From contig JAESPT010000170.1 in the NCBI GenBank assembly GCA_016765515.1, forward strand, positions 1-5,902: 5,902 bases of DNA. The letters are read 5' to 3'. The notes below the pieces were generated by a model. The model had not been told where the DNA came from. It searched no databases and saw only the letters and a list, made by a program, of their open reading frames with translations. A program made the translations under genes and the position numbers. This DNA comes from Sneathiella sp. GTDB taxonomy: Bacteria > Pseudomonadota > Alphaproteobacteria > Sneathiellales > Sneathiellaceae. Shown piece after piece: positions 1 to 4,482 of this stretch; position 1 is the stretch's first letter, and each line of letters starts with the position of its first letter.

Positions 1-2
1 AA

Positions 3-809
3 GCGTTTCACCGTGCGGGCGGCGTACCAGCCGTTATGCATGAGTTGTTGCAAGCGGATCGTTTGCATGGTGACTGTATGACCGTGGCCGGGACGACGAT
101 TGCTGAAAATGCCCGGGAAACAGTCGATCGCCGATTGGTGAAACCTTATAATGAGCCCATGAAAGAAAAAGCAGGTTTCTTGGTCATGAAAGGCAACTTG
201 TTTGATGCGGCGATTATGAAAACAGCGGCCATTGATGAGGATTTCCAAAATCGTTTTCTAAATAACCCCGATGACCTAAATGCTTTTGAAGGGCGTGCAA
301 TTGTTTTTGAAGGGTCCGAGGATTATCACGCACGTGTCAATGACCCGGCTTTGGAAATGGATGAAAATTCAATTTTGGTTATTCGTTATACGGGGCCAAT
401 CGGCTGGCCGGGATCTGCTGAAGTTGTCAACATGCAGCCGTCTAATGCCCTGCTGAAGCGAGGAATTATGTCCCTGCCGACTATCGGAGATGGCCGCCAA
501 AGCGGTACATCGGGAAGCCCTTCGATCTTGAACGGATCCCCTGAAGCATCTGAAGGCAAGGGACTTGCTCTACTGCAGACGGGTGACATAATTCGCGTGG
601 ATTTGAATAAAAAATCTGTGGATATGTTGGTCTCTGATGAAACGCTTGCAAGCCGAGCAAAAAATATCGTGGATAGGACACCTGAAAGCCAAACACCGTG
701 GCAGGAAATTTATCGATCTACAGTGGGCCCGCTTTCCAGTGGCGGCTGTATGGAACTCGCCACAGTTTATCAAAATGTTCGAGCAGCCAAACCCAGAAAT
801 AATCACTGA
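3..809 (+). CDS. IlvD/Edd-family sugar-acid dehydratase, C-terminal part (5' end outside window)
   Basis: The reading frame is open from the first bases of the window, so the gene starts upstream; 268 residues are visible, roughly half of the usual 570-600. Family members remove water from aldonates such as L-arabinonate, D-xylonate or gluconate to give 2-keto-3-deoxy acids, using an Fe-S cluster and Mg2+. The visible part carries the family blocks AGGVPAVM near its start, HGDCMTVAGTT, YTGPIGWPGSAEVVNM, and the loop GDGRQSGTSGSPSILN from about position 486. The serine-rich GTSGSP loop is the region of the catalytic serine described for L-arabinonate dehydratases. The protein ends in PRNNH, close to the PRHSH tail common in this family. 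The first Fe-S cysteines lie in the missing half. The next gene is a KDG kinase whose start overlaps this stop, so gluconate or a stereoisomer is a plausible substrate. The family is secure; the exact substrate is not. Confidence 0.93.
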   Translation, partial: AFHRAGGVPAVMHELLQADRLHGDCMTVAGTTIAENARETVDRRLVKPYNEPMKEKAGFLVMKGNLFDAAIMKTAAIDEDFQNRFLNNPDDLNAFEGRAIVFEGSEDYHARVNDPALEMDENSILVIRYTGPIGWPGSAEVVNMQPSNALLKRGIMSLPTIGDGRQSGTSGSPSILNGSPEASEGKGLALLQTGDIIRVDLNKKSVDMLVSDETLASRAKNIVDRTPESQTPWQEIYRSTVGPLSSGGCMELATVYQNVRAAKPRNNH

Positions 810-1768
810 TGGCGCCGTCTATGGCTAAGAAGTCGCCCGTGATAACCTTGATCGGGGAATGTATGGTCGAGTTGAGGGAGGAGGCCGATGGTCGCCTTTC
901 TCGAGGTTTTGGCGGTGATGTTCTAAATACTGCTGTCTATCTGAGCCGTCTTTTCGGGCCGGATGCGTTCGTCCGGTTTGCGACAATCATGGGGGATGAC
1001 CCCTATAGCAACGGGCTGATTGACGCTTGGAAAAGGGAAGGCGTTGACTGCGCGTTGGTTGGACGGAAAAAAAACAGCCGCTCTGGCCTCTATATTATCC
1101 AGACGGATGAGAGCGGGGAAAGATCATTTCACTATTGGCGAAGCGTTGCGCCTGCACGCGAATTCATGAATTTGAATTGGCAGTTCCTGCAAGACAAAGC
1201 CTTCGACAGTGAGTGGATATATTTATCTGGAATTTCGATTGCCATTTTGCGTGACGATGGACGGGACCGCATGTTGGGCGCCTTGAAAGATGCAAAAGGT
1301 AAAGGCAAGAAGGTTATTTTTGATGGCAATTACCGTCCGATTCTATGGGACAATAAAACCACTGCCAAAAACTGGTACGAGCAATTTTGGACTTTGAGCG
1401 ATGTTGCACTTGCCGGAGCAGAAGACGAAAGTCATGTTTTCGGTGATAAAACAGCCGAGGAGACTCTCAATAGATTGTTGGGTTATGGAATTTCAGAAGT
1501 TGTTGTAAAGCAAGGCGCTGGACCTGTTCTATTGAGCTCACCACAAGGTCAGGCCAATATTCCGATCAAGGACGTTTCAGAAATTATCGATACGACAGCC
1601 GCCGGAGACTCCTTCAACGCAGGCTATCTATATGGTCGTTTAACTGGACTGAACATGAGTTCATCGGCAAAAATTGGGGCCACTATTTCTGCTACAGTAA
1701 TTCAATATCCCGGCGCCATAATTCCGCGCGAAAATATGCCTGATTTGGAGGCGAGTGAATTTACATGA
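809..1768 (+). CDS. kdgK: 2-keto-3-deoxygluconate kinase (PfkB/ribokinase family)
   Basis: This 319-aa cytoplasmic kinase is expected to phosphorylate 2-keto-3-deoxygluconate to KDPG with ATP, the step after aldonate dehydration. The PfkB N-terminal signature is seen as FGGDVLNTAVYLSRL (residues 34-48). SGLYII (92-97) and FHYWRSVAPAR (107-117) match the sugar-acid contact segments of KDG kinases, and FDGNYRP (171-177) is the typical substrate and phosphate region. The C-terminal signature DTTAAGDSFNAGYL (261-274) contains the anion hole and the presumed catalytic Asp267. The length is normal. The ATG at 809 overlaps the dehydratase TGA (TGATG) with no clear Shine-Dalgarno, suggesting translational coupling. 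An in-frame ATG at 821 would give MAKKSPVITLIGE and is a possible alternative start. The gene stop overlaps the start of a broken frame (ATGA). KDG specificity rests on motif pattern and operon context; another PfkB sugar-acid kinase is possible. Confidence 0.9.
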   Translation: MAPSMAKKSPVITLIGECMVELREEADGRLSRGFGGDVLNTAVYLSRLFGPDAFVRFATIMGDDPYSNGLIDAWKREGVDCALVGRKKNSRSGLYIIQTDESGERSFHYWRSVAPAREFMNLNWQFLQDKAFDSEWIYLSGISIAILRDDGRDRMLGALKDAKGKGKKVIFDGNYRPILWDNKTTAKNWYEQFWTLSDVALAGAEDESHVFGDKTAEETLNRLLGYGISEVVVKQGAGPVLLSSPQGQANIPIKDVSEIIDTTAAGDSFNAGYLYGRLTGLNMSSSAKIGATISATVIQYPGAIIPRENMPDLEASEFT

Positions 1769-1962
1769 CAGCTCTGGAAACTATTCTTTCAAAAAAAATT
1801 AAAATCAGTTGTTGCAGGTGAGTGGATTGAGGATATTTCTCCGCTTTATGACGGGCTGTTGACCACGAAAGCGAAACTTTCGACGCATTTAGCGGCAAGA
1901 AACAAGATCACGGGGCAGCATTGAAAGTTCATGATACAATCTTGCCCCTGCAATCAAATTAG
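1765..1962 (+). pseudogene. Frameshifted remnant of a third operon gene, family not recognised
   Basis: An ATG at 1765 overlaps the kinase stop (ATGA) and has GGAGG 13 bases upstream, the arrangement of a genuine operon gene. The frame gives MTALETILSKK, then runs through eight A residues (1791-1798) and stops at 1819. In the next frame (+1) it continues as protein-like sequence: LKSVVAGEWIEDISPLYDGL, then LLTTKAK, until a stop at 1922. From about 1855-1885 the original frame again reads well (ETFDAFSGKKQDHGAALKV, then HDTILPLQSN) and ends in TAG at 1960-1962, at the base of the terminator. The span is 66 codons, so the two shifts cancel. The simplest reading is an inserted A in the poly-A run plus a second compensating indel in a short or internally deleted gene. 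I do not recognise the family; it does not look like KDPG aldolase. Sequencing error or slippage at the A run are alternatives. Confidence 0.45.
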
Positions 1963-1995
1963 ACCCGCCAAGGCATTACCTTGCGGGTCTTTTTT
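1961..1995 (+). terminator. Rho-independent terminator of the sugar-acid operon
   Basis: The stem AGACCCGCCAAGG pairs with CCTTGCGGGTCT, leaving one bulged C and a five-base loop CATTA (1974-1978). It is followed directly by a run of six T (1990-1995). This is a textbook intrinsic terminator on the + strand, and it sits at the stop codon of the broken third frame. On the - strand the same hairpin is followed by AATTTGATTG rather than a T run, so it would act poorly in that direction. Confidence 0.9.
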
Positions 1996-2044
1996 GTCAG
2001 CGGTAATGATATCTTTTTGGATACTCATCGTTGGGTGGAGGTGA

Positions 2045-2173
2045 TTAGTGCTTAATTGGTATCTTTCCCTTCCCGTTGCATTTGTGGCATGGGATTGTTT
2101 CGCCGCCTTTTGTTGTTGACCCCGATCCATCACAAAAAACACATATATTCGAATTTTTTTTACCTTTTCCCAT
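2045..2173 (-). CDS. 42-aa cysteine-rich protein with two CxxCxGxG motifs (DnaJ zinc-finger-like)
   Basis: This small gene reads from ATG at 2173 to TAA at 2045. A Shine-Dalgarno GGAG sits six bases before the ATG, in the context CCGGAGACGATA. The product starts MGKGKKNSN and contains CVFCDGSG (residues 11-18) and CHKCNGKG (29-36), separated by a Gly/Thr/Lys-rich linker. The tail is KIPIKH. Each block fits the CxxCxGxG repeat of the DnaJ/Hsp40 cysteine-rich domain, where four such repeats bind two zinc ions; two repeats would suffice for one zinc site (C11, C14, C29, C32). It is basic and has no signal peptide or membrane segment, so a cytoplasmic role in protein or nucleic acid contact is plausible but unproven. 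It lies 95 bases downstream of the 113-aa unknown gene on the same strand. The motif pair and good ribosome binding site argue strongly against chance. The function is unknown. Confidence 0.72.
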   Translation of the reverse strand: MGKGKKNSNICVFCDGSGSTTKGGETIPCHKCNGKGKIPIKH

Positions 2174-2254
2174 TATCGTCTCCGGATTTGCGTTTGGCGA
2201 TGCCGTGAGTACAGCACCTCAGAAAGTGACTCTGTATAGCGTGAGATTACGGAC

Positions 2255-2268
2255 CCCCTGATCAGGGG
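2255..2268. repeat. Perfect 14-bp palindrome after the 113-aa gene
   Basis: CCCCTGATCAGGGG is a perfect inverted repeat that begins immediately after the TAG stop of the 113-aa gene on the - strand. It could fold as a short GC-rich hairpin at the end of that transcript. No T run follows on either strand, so it is a weak or rho-assisted terminator, an RNA stabilising hairpin or a protein-binding dyad. It separates the 113-aa gene from the 42-aa gene. Confidence 0.5.
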
Positions 2269-2610
2269 CTAATTCGTAACTTCTTCAACTTTCCCCTGGC
2301 CGTGGAAAATGTAGGCTTTTCCCGGGGCGACTAGGAATTCCGCATCCTTGTTGCTATTTGGATGAATCTTGAACAGAACGCCCGATGCCGCAACAGATCC
2401 CCGGTGAGCGTCAGCAATTAATGTTTTTTGGGCTGGCACCCAATTTACAGTATCCGCGTAGTTATACACGGAGAATGAAACGTCGCGTCCGGACGCATTA
2501 AAAATAGCGGCAGCTTTGACGGCAGCGCCCCCGATCAAGGAAGCGATGTCATTTCGGGCAACGTCATAAAAGTCGTTCAAGTTTACAGAAATCTCTACTT
2601 CGGTATCCAT
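2269..2610 (-). CDS. 113-aa soluble protein of unknown function
   Basis: The ATG at 2610 is preceded by a strong Shine-Dalgarno AAAGGAG (2617-2623 on the + strand) with six bases of spacing, so the start is well supported. The protein has no cysteine, signal peptide or membrane segment. Residues 1-30 are acidic and look helical (NDFYDVARNDIASLIGGAA). Residues 32-113 look like a series of short beta strands: AAIFNASGRDVSFSVYNY, VNWVPAQKTLIA, GSVAASGVLFKIHP, AEFLVAPGKAYIFHG. The aromatic-rich strands and repeated Gly/Pro turns suggest a compact beta-sandwich domain. I do not recognise a named family with confidence; a similarity to aegerolysin-like beta-sandwich proteins is only a guess. It lies downstream of an XRE regulator gene on the same strand, which may control it, and upstream of the 42-aa zinc-finger-like gene. 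Confidence 0.8.
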   Translation of the reverse strand: MDTEVEISVNLNDFYDVARNDIASLIGGAAVKAAAIFNASGRDVSFSVYNYADTVNWVPAQKTLIADAHRGSVAASGVLFKIHPNSNKDAEFLVAPGKAYIFHGQGKVEEVTN

Positions 2611-2732
2611 TATATTCTCCTTTGGGTGAAATTTAAATTTTTACTTTCTACCTCAAGCAGAACGTTAGCACCGTTGTTTCGGTAAATATTCCTGTATTGC
2701 ATGCATACTGAGAAAGTTTTAACCCAAATAGT

Positions 2733-2745
2733 TGCGTGTCACGCA
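2733..2745. promoter_or_regulatory. 13-bp dyad TGCGTGTCACGCA, candidate operator
   Basis: TGCGTG and CACGCA are perfect inverted arms around a single T. The dyad lies between the XRE regulator gene (stop at 2755) and the 113-aa gene (start at 2610). It is about 120 bases upstream of the latter and just past the regulator stop. The half-site TTGCGT recurs at 3110-3115, upstream of the regulator gene. A short, odd-length dyad is typical of operators for dimeric XRE repressors. A terminator is less likely because no T run follows on the - strand. This is inference from position and symmetry only. Confidence 0.35.
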
Positions 2746-2754
2746 TCTTCGAGA

Positions 2755-3063
2755 CTAGGTGAGAGAATTTAGGAAATTGGTTAAGGCTCTGCGGGCGTGG
2801 GGGGATAGCTTCGCAATCTCAGCTATGTCTTCAAGGTTGTCCTGGTGAGCTGAGACGTCGTTGACATTTCGGAAGAGCCAATCCATCGAGATATCCAAGG
2901 TATCGCATAGTAATATTGCGTGAGTGATTGATATTTTGTTGCCTGCTGACCACTGTGAAACCGTGCTTTCATTGACGTCCAACTCGGCGGCTACGGCAGA
3001 CAGTTTGTTAAACCCTTTGCTTGATATAGCTTCTTTCAACCTGGAGCCCCATGCTTTGTCCAT
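2755..3063 (-). CDS. XRE-family helix-turn-helix transcriptional regulator
   Basis: This 102-aa protein is a small Cro/CI-like DNA-binding regulator. The helix-turn-helix spans about residues 18-65. The first helix is KLSAVAAELD (20-29), the turn VN, and the recognition helix ESTVSQWSAG (32-41). It is followed by the typical NKISITHAILLCDTLDISMDWLF, whose DWLF end is common in XRE proteins that use 'the domain then WL(F)' boundaries. The remaining 37 residues (VNDVSAHQDNLEDIAEIAKLSPHARRALTNFLNSL in outline) look helical and may mediate dimerisation; there is no peptidase or sensor domain. Start ATG at 3063 has AGAGG about 10 bases upstream, a moderate ribosome binding site. It is the first gene of the - strand island and probably autoregulates and controls the 113-aa gene downstream. 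Its target and inducer cannot be seen. Confidence 0.9.
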   Translation of the reverse strand: MDKAWGSRLKEAISSKGFNKLSAVAAELDVNESTVSQWSAGNKISITHAILLCDTLDISMDWLFRNVNDVSAHQDNLEDIAEIAKLSPHARRALTNFLNSLT

Positions 3064-3126
3064 ATAATTTCAGCCTCTTATATTGATCTTGTTTGGGAGC
3101 TGGGTATTCTTGCGTAAAATATTTTT

Positions 3127-3155
3127 ATAATATATGTCGAAATATGTAGTGAAAA
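3127..3155 (-). promoter_or_regulatory. Probable sigma70 promoter of the XRE regulator gene with direct repeats
   Basis: Read on the - strand, TTTTCA (-35, four of six consensus bases) is separated by 17 bases from TATTAT (-10, five of six). Transcription would start near 3120 and leave a leader of about 57 bases before the ATG at 3063. In + strand terms, ATATGT occurs at 3132-3137 and again at 3142-3147, exactly 10 bases (one helical turn) apart, at and within the spacer. This is a possible operator for autoregulation. Confidence 0.4.
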
Positions 3156-3240
3156 GAGACTATTTTTCTTAAATTTCCAAGAGTTTGACGGCGTTTAATT
3201 TGGGTAAATTGGATTGCTTCATCGCATTTGAGGCGTTGTG

Positions 3241-3253
3241 CTGAATAATTCAG
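3241..3253. repeat. 13-bp inverted repeat CTGAATAATTCAG
   Basis: CTGAAT and ATTCAG are perfect arms around a central A. Allowing one bulged base, the pairing extends outward (GTG on the left, CCAC on the right). On the + strand it is followed, after a few bases, by a T-rich stretch containing TTTTCTTTTTT. It could be a weak hairpin or a protein-binding dyad. No + strand gene ends here, so a terminator role has no obvious client. Confidence 0.35.
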
Positions 3254-3441
3254 CCACAATCTCTTTTCTTTTTTGCTGTCTCTGTCTGTCGGCATTGTAA
3301 AACATTTTATGCATGTATTAGCCAAGGGCAACGGTGAGCCAAATGAGGGGAGTTATCCTCGGTGCGAAAACAAATATATGAGCTACTGTTTTAACCATTC
3401 GGAATTTTTTATGCATTCAATGGCAGCGCAAGAAGTTAGTC

Positions 3442-4359
3442 TTAGTTTTGACAAAGCAGTTCCAGAAAATCCTGTAGGACAAGGGAGTGATGTCTGTTGC
3501 CACGGGAAATTGCACATATGGGTGAGGTATACCCAAAGGTTTCCGGGAGTATTTCGTAGTTGGTCCCGCTCATGGATTTAAGGCAATGAGCCGGGAAGAA
3601 GCCCAGATAAATCCCGCTTTGAACCAGGGCCAAAACGGCCTCCGTCTGATAGACGGTACTGCCAACGGGAAAAAGCTGTTTCCTGTTTCTGAGTTTATCG
3701 CTTTCAAAATAGCCGCGATAAACAAGGGCGTGTGAGTAGACTTCTTTTTCGGTTAGGGCTGCTTTTGTTTGAATTGCCTGTGCAATGGGATGAGCGCCCC
3801 CACAAAACAAGCCGACCCTTTCGTCATATAGATAATTATAATCGAGGCTCGGATGCCGCTGATAATCCGGAATGATGCCAATATGGAGGCGACCATCGAT
3901 GACGCCGCGTTCCACTTCGCTTGGGGTGCCAACCATCAAGTTTATGGAAACCCCCGGCGCGGTATCTCTGAAGTTTTTGATCGCCTCAACCAGTGGGTTA
4001 TTTTCATCTGAAACCGTATAATCAATCATGCCAATCTCGATCTTGCCGACGAGCCGATTGTTGATACTGGCAATGTTCGTATTGAAGTCTTCCGTGGATT
4101 TCAGCAATTGATCGATAAATTCCAGGGTCTGCTTCCCCTGCTGCGTGAGATAAAATCCGCTGCGGCTTCGATGACATAAACGAAGGCCCAGGCGGGTTTC
4201 CAGATCTGATATCTGCCGGGAGATTGTTGACCGCCCAACCCCAAGCTCCGTTTGTGCTGCCGACAGGCCGCCGCATTCAATGACGGTTTTAAAAACGCGC
4301 ATCAGGCGTAAATCGATATCACTGACTTTACCTGAAAACGCTTTTTTCCGCCGTGCCAT
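3442..4359 (-). CDS. LysR-type transcriptional regulator
   Basis: This 305-aa protein has the standard LysR length and layout. The N-terminal winged helix-turn-helix covers about residues 14-75: DLRLMRVFKTVIECGGLSAA, then QTELGVGRSTISRQISDLE, and RLGLRLCHRSRSGFYLTQQG as the wing. A linker helix follows to about residue 100. The effector-binding domain, with its periplasmic-binding-protein-like fold, starts near GKIEIGMID (105-113) and includes DGRLHIGIIPD (155-165) and VLALVQSGIYLGFFPAHCL (242-260). The start ATG at 4359 has AGGTG four bases upstream. Some ten extra basic residues (MARRKKAFSGK) precede the usual N-terminus. The gene diverges from the ureohydrolase across 108-123 bases, the classic arrangement for a LysR activator of its neighbour. 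In Pseudomonas aeruginosa, guanidinobutyrase and guanidinopropionase genes are likewise controlled by LysR-type GbuR and GpuR. The inducer is inferred to be a guanidino compound. Confidence 0.93.
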   Translation of the reverse strand: MARRKKAFSGKVSDIDLRLMRVFKTVIECGGLSAAQTELGVGRSTISRQISDLETRLGLRLCHRSRSGFYLTQQGKQTLEFIDQLLKSTEDFNTNIASINNRLVGKIEIGMIDYTVSDENNPLVEAIKNFRDTAPGVSINLMVGTPSEVERGVIDGRLHIGIIPDYQRHPSLDYNYLYDERVGLFCGGAHPIAQAIQTKAALTEKEVYSHALVYRGYFESDKLRNRKQLFPVGSTVYQTEAVLALVQSGIYLGFFPAHCLKSMSGTNYEILPETFGYTSPICAISRGNRHHSLVLQDFLELLCQN

Positions 4360-4393
4360 ACATCACCTGAATGTAGAATTTTTAAGTTTCATA

Positions 4394-4422
4394 TTTATCA
4401 AACAAAAATTCGAATTATGCAA
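4394..4422 (-). promoter_or_regulatory. Possible LysR-gene promoter spanning an AATTCGAATT dyad
   Basis: On the - strand, TTGCAT and GATAAA are separated by 17 bases and fit a weak sigma70 promoter (three and four of six consensus bases). The perfect palindrome AATTCGAATT (4407-4416) lies inside the spacer. It is also about 45-50 bases upstream of the predicted start of ureohydrolase transcription. A LysR protein bound here could repress its own gene and activate the divergent one, as is usual for the family. I cannot define a confident T-N11-A box. Confidence 0.3.
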
Positions 4423-4423
4423 G

Positions 4424-4452
4424 TTTACGCTGCGCATTACGGTGCCTAAAAT
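4424..4452 (+). promoter_or_regulatory. Sigma70-like promoter of the ureohydrolase-Rid operon
   Basis: TTTACG (4424-4429) and TAAAAT (4447-4452) are separated by exactly 17 bases, matching four and five of six consensus positions. Transcription would begin near 4459. That leaves about 24 bases before the TTG at 4483 but only about nine before the TTG at 4468, which helps choose the translation start. Confidence 0.5.
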
Positions 4453-4470
4453 TGAGGAAATTGCATATTG

Positions 4471-4476
4471 AAGGGG
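4471..4476 (+). promoter_or_regulatory. Ribosome binding site AAGGGG deciding the ureohydrolase start
   Basis: AAGGGG lies six bases before an in-frame TTG at 4483. The competing in-frame TTG at 4468 has only GAGG 10 bases upstream and would sit almost at the predicted transcript 5' end. No in-frame ATG occurs until Met28 of the longest form, within the conserved-looking N-terminal region, so a TTG start is likely. Confidence 0.45.
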
Positions 4477-4482
4477 ACTGTC

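Larger units (their letters stand above)
3064..3441. other. Intergenic stretch of 378 bases, no convincing gene
   Basis: This AT-rich gap separates the XRE regulator gene from the 3' end of the LysR-type gene; both are on the - strand. It contains a probable promoter for the XRE gene (3127-3155), a CTGAATAATTCAG dyad (3241-3253) and poly-pyrimidine runs. A 56-codon frame on the - strand (ATG near 3294, basic product MPTDRDSKKEK and onward) has no ribosome binding site and runs through the promoter, so I do not call it. No clear terminator for the LysR gene is visible; a short GAGG/CCTC hairpin around 3345-3360 has no T run. Confidence 0.6.

Noticed and set aside
1954..2142. A 62-codon frame on the - strand overlapping the 42-aa gene and the terminator
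   Set aside because: It is out of frame with the motif-bearing 42-aa gene, has no ribosome binding site and reads through the operon terminator hairpin. Its internal ATG at about 2027 (MSIQKDIITADKK) also lacks a ribosome binding site.
2076..2261. A 61-codon + strand frame opposite the 42-aa gene
   Set aside because: It has no ribosome binding site, low-complexity Phe/Pro-rich content and lies antisense to a better supported gene.
2621..3210. TTTGGGT-type heptamers near 2621, 2721 (reverse) and 3199 as possible operators
   Set aside because: One copy overlaps a ribosome binding site and a further copy occurs inside the LysR coding region, so the set is not restricted to control regions and flanking bases are poorly conserved.
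3125..3331. A 56-68 codon basic frame on the - strand in the gap upstream of the XRE gene
   Set aside because: No ribosome binding site precedes either ATG, the C-terminal third is AT-driven, and the frame runs through the likely XRE promoter. It could be real only if conserved in relatives.
3273..3581. A 102-codon + strand frame entering the 3' end of the LysR gene
   Set aside because: Half of it is antisense to the conserved effector domain and it has no recognisable domain or ribosome binding site.
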